From Bacteroidaceae bacterium (GTDB lineage: Bacteria > Bacteroidota > Bacteroidia > Bacteroidales > Bacteroidaceae): DNA of 64,000 nt. Below the pieces are notes generated by a model. The model was not told where the DNA came from. It searched no databases and worked only from the letters and a program-made list of their open reading frames with translations. The translations under genes and the position numbers were made by a program. Position 1 is the stretch's first letter; the number at the start of each line of letters is the position of its first letter. Below are positions 45,400 to 53,681 of this stretch, piece after piece. The stretch covers positions 1 to 64,000 of the forward strand of contig JAFSNB010000025.1 of NCBI GenBank assembly GCA_017447625.1. Reading direction: 5' to 3'.

Positions 45400-45942
45400 T
45401 TAATAGTTCTCAGCCTTGATCTGGAAGTAGCTCTGCGGATGGTCACATACGGGACAAACCTCAGGTGCTTTCTTACCGATGACGATATGGCCGCAGTTGG
45501 CGCACTGCCAGATGACATCGCCCTCACGAGAGAACACCACAGCATCCTCGATATTCTTAAGCAGTTGGCGATAGCGCTCCTCGTGGTGCTTCTCGATAGC
45601 CCCTACCAGCTCGAACTTCTCGGCAATCTCATCGAAGCCCTCCTCACGAGCCTCCCTGGCCATACGGGCATACATATCCGTCCACTCGAAGTTCTCGCCA
45701 CCTGCAGCATCAGCCAGGTTCGTTGCCGTGTCACTCACGCTACCGCCGTTCAGATACTTGTACCACATCTTGGCGTGCTCCTTCTCGTTGGCAGCTGTCT
45801 CCTCAAAGATGGAAGCAATCTGCACAAATCCATCCTTCTTGGCGCGTGAAGCAAAATACGTGTACTTATTCCTTGCCATACTCTCGCCTGCAAAAGCCTC
45901 CTTGAGGTTCTGCTCGGTCTTTGTTCCTTTCAGTTCTTTCAT
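45400..45942 (-). CDS. rbr: Rubrerythrin
   Basis: This peroxide-reducing non-haem di-iron protein functions in anaerobes. The 180-residue protein has the ferritin-like domain with ligands in [16 protein letters not shown] and [13 protein letters not shown], a second ExxH ([12 protein letters not shown]) and a C-terminal rubredoxin domain (CANCGH, CPVCDH). An upstream TATATTTG box (complement of 45981-45988) may be its -7 element. It fits with Bat and Bcp as oxidative-stress protection. Confidence 0.94.
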   Translation of the reverse strand: MKELKGTKTEQNLKEAFAGESMARNKYTYFASRAKKDGFVQIASIFEETAANEKEHAKMWYKYLNGGSVSDTATNLADAAGGENFEWTDMYARMAREAREEGFDEIAEKFELVGAIEKHHEERYRQLLKNIEDAVVFSREGDVIWQCANCGHIVIGKKAPEVCPVCDHPQSYFQIKAENY

Positions 45943-46048
45943 AACTCTTGATTGTTTGTTGGTTAGACATATAATTTCTGCAAATATACACTCTTTTCTC
46001 TTAGTATGGTTCTTTTCGCGCCATCTTTTAAGAATTATTAGGTGAATG

Positions 46049-47152
46049 CTATAATAATTGCCTTATCGTTGTTTTGATATTCTCTTTTGCCGTTTCTGGT
46101 TGAAGGGCGATTTCGAGAGGTAAATCGGGAGCGTTAATGCAGGCGACACGGGAGAAGCCGGCATCAAGGAGTTGCTGTTCGTCGGCTATACGACCGGCAA
46201 TCAGAAAGACAGGAATGCCAAAGGCTTCCCCCTCGCCCCTTGGAGAGGGGGTTAGGGGGTGAGGCTTGGTTCTTTGTAGGATTCCGAAGGGTAACTTACC
46301 CATAAGGGTTTGGCGGTCGGCAGAGCCTTCGCCAGTAATCACAAGGTCGGCATCTTGTATTAGGTCTTCAAAATGTATGGTGTCTAATAGGAGGTCGATA
46401 CCTGAGCGGCACTCAGCATTCAGGTATTGCATGAAAGCGTAGCCCAAGCCGCCTGCAGCACCCGCACCCGGCAAGTTTTGGCAATCCCGCCCCAGATGTC
46501 TGGCAGAATCCTCTGCAAATCGTTTGGCGCGAGCATCAAGGGCCTCAACCATCTCTGGCGTTGCCCCTTTTTGAGGCGCGAAGACATGCGCTGCACCGTT
46601 CTCGCCGCAAAGCGGATTAGTAACATCCGTTGCTATCGTGAAGCGCACATTAACCTCTTTATTATTAATTATGAATTGTGACGAATTGTTGAACGAAGGT
46701 GAAAAATTATGAATTGCTTCAAGCATCCCTATACCACAATCGCTGGTAGCACTTCCACCAAGACCTACGATAATGTGCTTGCAGCCCCTTCTTATGGCAT
46801 CAACCACCAACTGGCCCGTGCCATAACTCGTAGTCACCATCGGATTGCGTTCTTCTGGCGAAAGCAGCATCAATCCGCTGGCCTTGGCGATTTCTATCAC
46901 CGCCGTATCACCCTGCACCAGATACTGCGCCACAATCGTTCGCAACAGCGGGTCTTTCACGTTAACCTCCACCAACTGTCCGCCCATCGCCGCCTGAAAC
47001 GCTGCCAAAAATCCTTCGCCGCCATCGCTCACAGGCACCTGAACAACCTCCACCTCAGGCATCTTCTCAAGAATCCCCTCACTTGCCGCCTGATTAGCCT
47101 CAACCGATGTCAGACAACCCTTGAACGAATCTATCGCCACGATGATTTTCAT
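46049..47152 (-). CDS. Glycerate kinase with two in-frame repeat inserts
   Basis: It phosphorylates glycerate (GarK/GlxK family, type 1). The N-terminus is [47 protein letters not shown] and [13 protein letters not shown] are family blocks. Two stretches look foreign: [20 protein letters not shown] near residue 150, encoded by ATTATGAATT-type DNA (46653-46715), and [17 protein letters not shown] near 297-313, encoded by a G+C-rich palindrome (46226-46275). Otherwise of normal length and order. Confidence 0.9.
   Translation of the reverse strand: MKIIVAIDSFKGCLTSVEANQAASEGILEKMPEVEVVQVPVSDGGEGFLAAFQAAMGGQLVEVNVKDPLLRTIVAQYLVQGDTAVIEIAKASGLMLLSPEERNPMVTTSYGTGQLVVDAIRRGCKHIIVGLGGSATSDCGIGMLEAIHNFSPSFNNSSQFIINNKEVNVRFTIATDVTNPLCGENGAAHVFAPQKGATPEMVEALDARAKRFAEDSARHLGRDCQNLPGAGAAGGLGYAFMQYLNAECRSGIDLLLDTIHFEDLIQDADLVITGEGSADRQTLMGKLPFGILQRTKPHPLTPSPRGEGEAFGIPVFLIAGRIADEQQLLDAGFSRVACINAPDLPLEIALQPETAKENIKTTIRQLL
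46226..46275 (-). repeat. G+C-rich repeat in frame in glycerate kinase
   Basis: The plus strand reads CCCCTCGCCCCTTGGAGAGG then GGGTTAGGGGGTGAGGC and encodes [13 protein letters not shown] on the minus strand. It is a palindrome of the family also seen at 47300-47345. Confidence 0.75.
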
Positions 47153-47187
47153 TCTCCCTCTTTTTAATGAAAGCCATGCAAATCAGC

Positions 47188-47904
47188 TCATTTTATCAGC
47201 TTCGTAATCTGCTTCTCTGTGGCCTCTGGCAACAACTTGCGAAGATGCTCAAACATCCGCTCGAAGGACTCCTGCGGAGTTCTCCTTCGCCCTTCAAAGT
47301 TCCCCTCGCCTTCAGGAGAGGGGTTAGGGGGTGAGGCTTGACACATCTCATGCCCTAATAGTGACTCGGGCGTTGTCAACAGAGACCAGCCCCAGCCATA
47401 CTCGCGCCCATGCTTGTCGGTTGGATACACAAAGTCCTCGGTCACGATGCGACAGGCCATCTGCAGACGCGTCACATAGCCATCAAACTTACTCCGCATC
47501 TTTGGACCATCAAAGCCACAGGCAGCCCGCAGTTCACGTGTTATCAGACTGCCATGTTCAGCCAATGTCAACAGGATGGCCTCCTCGATGGACCCCTCTA
47601 CGGGCGCAGGTCTCGAAGCACGGCGATAATTACACAGGTCGGGCCACCACTCCTTGCTCACAAACCCCGCCTTTCCGGCAAAGAACTTACCATACACACA
47701 GCGGCCCTCGGTGACGATGGGCCCCTTCCATTTCCAAAGCGGCCAGTCCCATCCGCCATCGTCAAATACTACATATCGATTGTCCTCATCGACTATTTCC
47801 TCAGCCGAATAGCCCCTGATGCCACTATCCAGCAGCGGCAGGAACCCAGCCTCCTGGATGTAGTCCATCAACTCAGGGCAACTGTGTATCTCAATATCTC
47901 TCAT
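47188..47904 (-). CDS. AlkZ-related winged-helix protein
   Basis: The 238-residue protein resembles Bacteroidetes AlkZ/YcaQ-related proteins: EAGFLPLLDSGIRGYSAEE near the N-terminus, WDWPLWKWKGPIVTEGRCVYGKFF near 52-75, a wHTH ITRELRAACG..., and TEKQITKLIK at the end. YcaQ-type proteins unhook DNA interstrand crosslinks or remove damaged bases. Residues about 189-202 (ASPPNPSPEGEGNF) come from a G+C-rich repeat. It overlaps the upstream UDG-like gene by 4 nt. Confidence 0.75.
   Translation of the reverse strand: MRDIEIHSCPELMDYIQEAGFLPLLDSGIRGYSAEEIVDEDNRYVVFDDGGWDWPLWKWKGPIVTEGRCVYGKFFAGKAGFVSKEWWPDLCNYRRASRPAPVEGSIEEAILLTLAEHGSLITRELRAACGFDGPKMRSKFDGYVTRLQMACRIVTEDFVYPTDKHGREYGWGWSLLTTPESLLGHEMCQASPPNPSPEGEGNFEGRRRTPQESFERMFEHLRKLLPEATEKQITKLIK
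47300..47345 (-). repeat. G+C-rich repeat in frame in the AlkZ-related gene
   Basis: GCCTTCAGGAGAGGGGTTAG then GGGGTGAGGC on the plus strand, encoding ASPPNPSPEGEG. It is nearly identical in its right half to the glycerate-kinase insert 1 kb away. Confidence 0.75.
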
Positions 47905-48578
47905 ATCTGAATGAAATTGAAGAATTGTCGATAGGCCTCCACCTTTTTGTCGAAGGACAAAGGGTAGGCGCGGGAACTGCTGGGCAATCTATATAGAATC
48001 AAACCGTCTCCATTCGTGGAATTCGTGAGATTCGTGTTCATTAGCTCCACATACGTGTTCACCTTCGGCACATCCATTATCCCCATCGTCTCGCAAATCG
48101 TCTCAGTGGCCTTCTCGCCGGTGGTGACGATGGCACGGAGATGGGGCAGTCGAGAGAGTAAAGCTGGGATGTCGGTAGGTTCCACAACCTCAAGGAATTT
48201 GTCGGAAGCGTTGTCCTGCAGACGACGGATAGCGGTGGAAGTATCGAAGAAAGCGAGACCCTTATCTTGGCAGAAGTCAATAATCTCATCTATCTTGAAA
48301 CGCTTGGCTTTGATATCTACGAAGTGGTTCTTATCCCCAAAGAATATCTGTCCCTCGATGCGCCAGTGGTCATTGATAAAATTGGGATAGTAGAAGTCCA
48401 TGCACCACCGCTTGCGCTGTGGGGGAAAACTACCCAAGAACAGCACCTTCGCATTCTCAGGCAAAAAAGGACGCAAGGGGTGGTACTCTACCCCCGTTCG
48501 GCTGAGCTCAGGGCCGAAGCCACCCGTGCTGCGGGCTATATTCTCTGTATTCAGATAAGAGGTCATAGCTTCATCCAC
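47901..48578 (-). CDS. Uracil-DNA glycosylase superfamily protein
   Basis: The 225-residue protein of the UDG superfamily has the N-terminal motif VLFLGSFPPQRKRWCMDFYYPNF near 44-66, where the GxxPP loop is GSFPP, and a C-terminal LPSSSRAYPLSFDKK near 200-214 in the position of the HPSP loop. The residues NTNLTNSTNG (about 185-194) are encoded by TTCGTG-type 9-nt repeats (48005-48043). The N-terminal 30 residues are atypical, so an internal start is possible. It overlaps alkD by 16 nt. Confidence 0.8.
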   Translation of the reverse strand: MDEAMTSYLNTENIARSTGGFGPELSRTGVEYHPLRPFLPENAKVLFLGSFPPQRKRWCMDFYYPNFINDHWRIEGQIFFGDKNHFVDIKAKRFKIDEIIDFCQDKGLAFFDTSTAIRRLQDNASDKFLEVVEPTDIPALLSRLPHLRAIVTTGEKATETICETMGIMDVPKVNTYVELMNTNLTNSTNGDGLILYRLPSSSRAYPLSFDKKVEAYRQFFNFIQI

Positions 48579-49360
48579 TCTTTTCGTTCTGCCTCCGGCA
48601 TTTTTTCTATGGCATAGCGTAGCATGGTGCGAGGCATCTCATGGGCATGTTGGCGTAGGAAGTCACGTAATAAGTCCATAGAACAACGTTTACCCATCTC
48701 GCGCAACATCCAGCCCACAGCCTTGTGCATCAGATCCTGCGGATGATGCAGATGAATCTCAGCATAACGCAGGCACCATGACGGGTCGCCCATCTGCGAT
48801 GTTTTCCACGTACAAACCATACTCATGCGCTGCTTCCAGAGGTTATCGCTCTGAGCCAGTTCATCCAGTACTTGCCGCTTCACATCTCCTCCCCTATGGG
48901 GGGAGGTCGGGAGAGGGCTAAAATTTGTTGGCAACAACAACCAGTGTCCCAGAATCTTATGCACGGACAAATCCACCAAGTCCCAGTTATTTGCCCGTTC
49001 CGCATATTTGAGGTACATCGTTAGGATTTCATCTCGCCCTTTGATTGCGGCCTCATCATTCTCCAGTCGTTTAGTGGCCAGTTTCTCGAATTTCGCCACC
49101 AGTACCAACAGACCACAAAGCCTCACCTCGTGCCAACGGTTCATCAACATTTCAGGCACCTCCTCAATGGTCAATGGTCCATGTTCAATGTTCAATGAGG
49201 CTTTCACCACCTCCCGTGTCTGTGGCACCTTCAGTCCAAGGAACTCATCGCCCTCGCCATACTCACCAGGTCCCGTTTTAAAGAACCGCATGAGTATCCG
49301 TCGCTGCTCCTCATTCCGCAGCGACTCCATATAAGCGATGATTTCCTTGGCTGTAATCAT
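48563..49360 (-). CDS. AlkD-like DNA alkylation repair protein
   Basis: The 265-residue HEAT-repeat glycosylase-like protein has FFKTGPGEYGEGDEFLGLKVP near 26-46, NNWDLVDLSVHKILGHW near 141-157 and a C-terminal helix set ending AIEKMPEAERKEW. The family flips alkylated bases through HEAT repeats. Two stretches look inserted: ASLNIEHGPLTIEE (repeat 49160-49205, the CAATGTTCAATG family) and NFSPLPTSPHRGG (48887-48925, G+C-rich palindrome). It overlaps bcp by 4 nt. Confidence 0.85.
   Translation of the reverse strand: MITAKEIIAYMESLRNEEQRRILMRFFKTGPGEYGEGDEFLGLKVPQTREVVKASLNIEHGPLTIEEVPEMLMNRWHEVRLCGLLVLVAKFEKLATKRLENDEAAIKGRDEILTMYLKYAERANNWDLVDLSVHKILGHWLLLPTNFSPLPTSPHRGGDVKRQVLDELAQSDNLWKQRMSMVCTWKTSQMGDPSWCLRYAEIHLHHPQDLMHKAVGWMLREMGKRCSMDLLRDFLRQHAHEMPRTMLRYAIEKMPEAERKEWMKL
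48887..48925 (-). repeat. G+C-rich repeat in frame in alkD
   Basis: CCTCCCCTATGGGGGGAGG followed by TCGGGAGAGGGC; it encodes FSPLPTSPHRGG on the minus strand. Confidence 0.7.
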
Positions 49361-49809
49361 TTATTCAGAATCTGCTCAGCGTGCTCCTTGGTCTTCACCT
49401 GTTTACCAGCGAAGATTTGCTCGATGATGCCCTCCTCGTTGATGATGAAGGTGGTGCGGATGGTACCCATGGTCTTTTTGCCGTACATCACCTTCTCGCC
49501 CCATGCACCCATAGCTTCCATCAGAGTCTTATCGACATCGGCAATCAGAGGGAATGGCAACTCGTGCTTCTCCTTGAACTTCACATGTGAGGCAGCGCTG
49601 TCCTTGCTCACACCCACCACCTCGTAGCCTGCTCCTTGCAGTTCGCCATAGTGGTCGCGCAAGCTGCAAGCCTCTGCCGTACAACCGCTCGTGTTGTCCT
49701 TCGGATAGAAGTACAGCACCAGTTTACGACCTTTGTAATCACTCAGACGGATGTCCCGTCCCTGTTCGTCCTTGCCCAGAATCTCGGGCGCCTTGTCTCC
49801 AATATTCAT
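49357..49809 (-). CDS. bcp: Thioredoxin-dependent thiol peroxidase (Bcp/PrxQ)
   Basis: This 150-residue peroxiredoxin reduces peroxides. The peroxidatic Cys43 and resolving Cys48 are in DNTSGCTAEACSLRD, after the LYFYP strand. Normal family length. It is the first gene of a run bcp-alkD-UDG-AlkZ-like in which each start overlaps the previous stop by 4-16 nt, so peroxide removal and base-damage repair appear co-expressed. Confidence 0.94.
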   Translation of the reverse strand: MNIGDKAPEILGKDEQGRDIRLSDYKGRKLVLYFYPKDNTSGCTAEACSLRDHYGELQGAGYEVVGVSKDSAASHVKFKEKHELPFPLIADVDKTLMEAMGAWGEKVMYGKKTMGTIRTTFIINEEGIIEQIFAGKQVKTKEHAEQILNK

Positions 49810-49861
49810 AGTCGTTTCTCTATAACGTCATATTGTTTTAGATTCATGCTGCGAAGATAAT

Positions 49862-50158
49862 CATTTTTTAGCAAACAACTACAAAAAGATGAAATTATCT
49901 TCATTTTCAATGTAACATTTCCCTCTTTTCCCTACTTAAAGGTATATTCTTATACGTTAAATCCTCAAAATCCCAAGATTTTCAACGATAAACCGATTTT
50001 TTCCGATTTTACCTCATAAGGTACATGTATTTCCGTTTCATCCGAGCAATCCGTGTTCGTATAATAACACAAAAAGGCCGATGCTGCATCGACCCTTTGT
50101 CTATTTGTTATATTCGTGAGATTCGTGTTCGCCCAAATCTTTTTCGTTTTGGTACTCG
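49862..50158. other. Intergenic region with terminator and repeat fragments
   Basis: This A+T-rich region lies between the fcl and bcp operons. It contains short ATCCGTGTTCGT and TTCGTGAGATTCGTGTTC fragments of the 9-nt element (50048-50065, 50113-50132) and the terminator described separately. No gene is seen. Confidence 0.6.
50071..50099 (-). terminator. Terminator of the gmd-fcl operon
   Basis: On the minus strand AAAGGGTCGATG and CATCGGCCTTT form an ~11-bp stem with a CAG loop, followed by a T-run (complement of 50071-50075). It lies 60 nt after the fcl stop. Confidence 0.65.
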
Positions 50159-51382
50159 TTAGCTCAAGCTCTGCTTATACCACTCAAACAGGCGTTGTAC
50201 TCCATCCTCAATTTCCACTTTATGTGTCCAGCCAAGGCTGTGGAGTTTCGAAACGTCAATGAGTTTACGCATGGTACCGTCCGGCTTGGAAGCATCAAAC
50301 TCAACGGTACCCTCAAAGCCTACGGCCTTAACCACCAGTTCCGACAGTTCACGGATGGTCAGTTCCTTGCCCGTGCCCACGTTTATGTGGCAGTTCCGAA
50401 TCTCACCCAACGAGGGGATATATCCACCACGACCGGTGGAATGGTTGCGGTCAACTACGCCGTCAGCGGTCATGCCATAATGAACACTCGAATATTTCTC
50501 TATGCCTATAATATCGCTGAAATCCACGTTCAGCAGCACGTGCACACTGGCGTCAGCCATATCCTCGCTCCACAGGAATTCACGAAGCGGCTTGCCCGTT
50601 CCCCACAAGACCACCTTATTATCAAAAATGCCGTACTTGGCGAGAACACGAAGAACGATTTCTCGCTGAGAGTTGAGAGTTGAAAGTTGAGAGTTGAGAG
50701 ACAGTTGAGAGTCGTCAGTAAGGCCTTCGCCGGTGACGCCCTCTACTGGGCGTTTGTTCAGGTCAATGGCAATCTTGTCCCACGCGCCGTCGTGTATCAG
50801 TTTTGCCAGATACACCTTGCGCATCATGGCCGGCATCACGTGGCTGTTCTCTAAGTGGAAGTTGTCGTTCGGGCCATATAGGTTTGTGGGCATCACGGCA
50901 ATATAGTTTGTGCCGTACTGCAGATTATAGCTCTCGCACATCTTCAGGCCAGCAATCTTGGCTATGGCATATTCCTCGTTGGTGTATTCCAGCGGGCTCG
51001 TCAACAGACAGTCCTCCTTCATGGGCTGCGGTGCGTTCTTGGGGTAGATGCACGTCGAACCCAAAAACAGCAGTTTCTTCACCCCGTGAGCGTACGCCTC
51101 ACTGATCACGTTACACTGGATCTTCATGTTCATCATGATGAAGTCCGCCCTGTAGAGCATATTAGCCATGATACCACCTACGAATGCAGCTGCCAGTACC
51201 ACAGCATCAGGCTGTTCTTCATCAAAGAACCGTTTAACGGCTACCTGGTCTGTCAGATCCAACTCTTTGTGGCTTCTACCCACAAGATTTGTGTAACCTC
51301 TCTGTTTCAGATTATTCCATATTGCAGAACCAACAAGTCCGTTATGTCCCGCCACGTATATTTTACTTTCTTTATTCAGCAT
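50159..51382 (-). CDS. fcl: GDP-L-fucose synthase
   Basis: It epimerises and reduces GDP-4-keto-6-deoxymannose to GDP-L-fucose. This SDR enzyme has GHNGLVGSAIW at 13-23, the GSTCIYP block near 107-113 and catalytic YAIAKIAG near 136-143. At 407 residues it is longer than the usual 310-360, partly because of LSLNSQLSTLNSQ near residues 227-239. That stretch is encoded by GAGAGTTGA-type repeats (50665-50715). It follows gmd and a GxxExxY gene on the same strand. Confidence 0.93.
   Translation of the reverse strand: MLNKESKIYVAGHNGLVGSAIWNNLKQRGYTNLVGRSHKELDLTDQVAVKRFFDEEQPDAVVLAAAFVGGIMANMLYRADFIMMNMKIQCNVISEAYAHGVKKLLFLGSTCIYPKNAPQPMKEDCLLTSPLEYTNEEYAIAKIAGLKMCESYNLQYGTNYIAVMPTNLYGPNDNFHLENSHVMPAMMRKVYLAKLIHDGAWDKIAIDLNKRPVEGVTGEGLTDDSQLSLNSQLSTLNSQREIVLRVLAKYGIFDNKVVLWGTGKPLREFLWSEDMADASVHVLLNVDFSDIIGIEKYSSVHYGMTADGVVDRNHSTGRGGYIPSLGEIRNCHINVGTGKELTIRELSELVVKAVGFEGTVEFDASKPDGTMRKLIDVSKLHSLGWTHKVEIEDGVQRLFEWYKQSLS
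50665..50715 (-). repeat. GAGAGTTGA-type repeat in frame in fcl
   Basis: The plus strand reads CTGAGAGTTGAGAGTTGAAA then GTTGAGAGTTGAGAG, a 7-8-nt period. In the coding frame it gives SLNSQLSTLNSQ. Confidence 0.75.
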
Positions 51383-51401
51383 ATTTTCTTTTTTTTATTG
51401 A

Positions 51402-51508
51402 TACGCTTCGCGTAGAAATCCTTCAAAATCAGTTTTAAAATCAGTCAAAAATAGACTATATAAAGATTTTCTTTCAGATTTTCTTGAGATTTCTTGCCAT
51501 AGGCAATC
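51402..51508 (-). repeat. Two-hairpin repeat element, copy 1
   Basis: On the minus strand the element starts GATTGCCTATGGCAAGAAATC and ends GATTTCTACGCGAAGCGTA, with A+T-rich GAAAATC words between. Both ends are small hairpins. It forms the spacer upstream of fcl; related copies are at 51953-52010, 55966-56058 and 56108-56130. Confidence 0.7.
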
Positions 51509-51529
51509 CCTCACAATCAAAATAATCCC

Positions 51530-51952
51530 TCAATATAGTTTTATTCGCTCAATCGTGCCATCTGAGTAGCGTTCATACCACTCGCTATACAAGCGGTCGG
51601 GCGAGAAATTGATTAGCATACCATAAGGACAATGTGTGATGTTCAGGTAGTTCTTCAACTGCTTACGCTGGTCATCGCTAATAAACTGTATAGCCTTTAG
51701 CTCCACAATGATGTCATCGTCAATAACCAAGTCCATGCGGTAGTGCTGATCGAGTTTCACATCATCCCAATAGATTGGCAGGTCAGCCTGACGTTCTACT
51801 TTATGACCATCCAGTTCCAACAAGTATTGCATTGCAGCCTCATAAGCAGACTCCAACAAGCCTGGGCGGTACTTGTTGTACACCTTCATGGCAACGCCTG
51901 TAATGTCTGCAAAGAACTTATATTTCTTGTTGTGCTCCTGGATAAGATTCAT
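51530..51952 (-). CDS. GxxExxY protein
   Basis: The 140-residue protein has the name-giving GLLESAYEAAM near 31-41 and a PD-(D/E)xK-like core (DLVIDDDIIVELKAI near 74-88). Its function is unknown; the fold suggests a nuclease. It separates gmd from fcl, which normally adjoin, and has copies of the GATTGCC...GGCAAGAAATC element on both sides (51402-51508, 51953-52010). This suggests it arrived as a cassette. Confidence 0.85.
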   Translation of the reverse strand: MNLIQEHNKKYKFFADITGVAMKVYNKYRPGLLESAYEAAMQYLLELDGHKVERQADLPIYWDDVKLDQHYRMDLVIDDDIIVELKAIQFISDDQRKQLKNYLNITHCPYGMLINFSPDRLYSEWYERYSDGTIERIKLY

Positions 51953-52010
51953 GAAGATTTTCTAATATTTTCTTTCAGATTTTTATAAGATTTCTTGCCG
52001 CAGGCAATCC
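51953..52010 (-). repeat. Two-hairpin repeat element, copy 2 (partial)
   Basis: On the minus strand it starts GATTGCCTGCGGCAAGAAATC and runs A+T-rich to the GxxExxY start codon, so it forms that gene's 5' leader. Confidence 0.65.
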
Positions 52011-52026
52011 TCAAAAGTGCTTCGCG

Positions 52027-53133
52027 CTACTTAACGATACCTTTCTCTAAGTATTCTGCCAAGTTAGTACGTACCTTCGCTGCAGCACCCTCTGCAGCTA
52101 CCTTAGCAATATCATGCTCCACCATGATCTTCACAAGCTCCTCAAAGCTGGTCTTGTTCGGGTTCCACTTCAACTTAGCCTTAGCCTTAGTTGGGTCACC
52201 CCACAGGTTAACCACATCAGTAGGACGATAGAAATCCTCACTCACGCGAACCACAGTCTTTCCAACCAATCCCTCTGGTCCTGACACCACAATACCAACT
52301 TCATTGATACCCTCACCCTCGAATTTCAGTTTGATGCCAGCATGTTTGAATGCAAGTTCTGTAAACTCGCGAACACTATGCTGTACACCTGTAGCAATTA
52401 CAAAATCCTCAGGAGTGTCATTTTGTAGGATTAACCACATACACTCTACATAGTCCTTGGCATATCCCCAGTCACGCAAAGAATCCATGTTACCCAAGTA
52501 CAGGCAATCCTGCACACCCTGAGATATTCGTGCTGCCGCCAGCGTAATCTTTCTTGTGACAAACGTCTCGCCGCGGCGTTCGCTCTCGTGGTTGAACAGG
52601 ATACCACTGCAGCAGAACATATCGTATGCCTCGCGGTACTCTTTCACGATCCAGTAGCCATAGAGTTTGGCCACTGCATACGGGCTGTAGGGATGGAAAG
52701 GAGTATTCTCGTTCTGCGGCACCTCCTCCACCTTACCATACAATTCTGATGTAGAAGCCTGATAAATGCGACATGTCTTCTCCAAGTGACAGGCACGTAC
52801 AGCCTCCAGCACACGGAGCACACCCGTGGCATCCACGTCTGCAGTGAACTCCGGCGAGTCGAAGCTCACCTGTACGTGGCTCTGTGCTGCGAGGTTATAA
52901 ATCTCATCAGGGCGGACCTTATCCACCACTTTCACCAGAGACATGGAGTCACCCATATCTGCATAATGGAGATGGAAATGCGGTCGTCCCTCGAGATGTG
53001 CGATGCGTGCTCTGTAATCCACACTGCTACGGCGTATGATGCCGTGAACATCATATCCTTTTTCCAACAGTAACTCACTCAGGTATGAACCATCCTGGCC
53101 TGTGACGCCAGTGATTAAAGCAATTCTTGCCAT
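52027..53133 (-). CDS. gmd: GDP-mannose 4,6-dehydratase
   Basis: It converts GDP-mannose to GDP-4-keto-6-deoxymannose, the first step to GDP-fucose. The 368-residue extended SDR has [10 protein letters not shown] at 9-18, the [14 protein letters not shown] loop near 36-49, and catalytic YAVAKLYG near 158-165. It is normal length without inserts. A TATATTTG box lies about 35 nt upstream (complement of 53168-53175). With fcl and the manA/manC genes it gives a complete route from fructose-6-P to GDP-fucose. Confidence 0.95.
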   Translation of the reverse strand: MARIALITGVTGQDGSYLSELLLEKGYDVHGIIRRSSVDYRARIAHLEGRPHFHLHYADMGDSMSLVKVVDKVRPDEIYNLAAQSHVQVSFDSPEFTADVDATGVLRVLEAVRACHLEKTCRIYQASTSELYGKVEEVPQNENTPFHPYSPYAVAKLYGYWIVKEYREAYDMFCCSGILFNHESERRGETFVTRKITLAAARISQGVQDCLYLGNMDSLRDWGYAKDYVECMWLILQNDTPEDFVIATGVQHSVREFTELAFKHAGIKLKFEGEGINEVGIVVSGPEGLVGKTVVRVSEDFYRPTDVVNLWGDPTKAKAKLKWNPNKTSFEELVKIMVEHDIAKVAAEGAAAKVRTNLAEYLEKGIVK

Positions 53134-53213
53134 ACTAGTATTATCCGTTTTCTATTAAATATTTCGGCAAATATACTGAAACTTCCGCTTACAGGTTAAT
53201 TTCTTAAAAAATA

Positions 53214-53552
53214 TTAACTAAACTTCATTAATTCCTTCAGTATATTCTCAAATCCGCCCTCTATCAGCGGTTTATCATCCGGGTATATCTGCCTATAGTC
53301 TTGCTCCAGGAGGTCTATGACTTTAGCCAGCAGCATTAGTTTTCTCCATCTCGTTTTCTCCTTTTGCAAAGCGAATCGCAGTACATTGTAGAACTGCGGG
53401 AGTTTAATCGAATCACCATTTTAGACTCTCTTGCTCGTTTTCGGGCTTACATGATGAAGCTTCAGAACGCGCACAGAAATACCCTCGACCTCTGTACCGA
53501 CCAGCTGATTTAAGAACTTCAGTGTCAGCGGTGTAGAAAAGAATCTTTTCAT
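53214..53552 (-). pseudogene. Broken hypothetical gene with internal TAA
   Basis: A single frame of 113 codons reads from ATG 53552 (MKRFFSTPLTLKFLNQL) to a final stop at 53214. It is cut by one TAA at 53421-53423, after 43 codons. The distal part (LRFALQKEKTRWRKLML, then LEQDYRQIYPDDKPLI) is clearly protein-like and in the same frame. It is probably a pseudogene; two separate peptides or a sequencing error are alternatives. Family not recognised. Confidence 0.6.
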
Positions 53553-53681
53553 AAGTCTAAAACTGTTTTTGAATGAATAAATGTTAAATTATCACTTTTT
53601 TGTGCCAACATAGTTGGAACGCTGTCTATACGGGTTTGATGATTATTGACGACCTTTGCGCCATCATCGTCTTCTATTCAT

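Noticed and set aside
45258..45400. Coding frame with MEGMEMELKGIE repeats after rubrerythrin
   Set aside because: It is the translation of CCATTCCTTTCATTCC-type spacer repeats and lacks any start context.
53214..53552. Selenoprotein or programmed read-through
   Set aside because: The internal stop is TAA, not TGA, and no recoding signal is apparent; a pseudogene is simpler.
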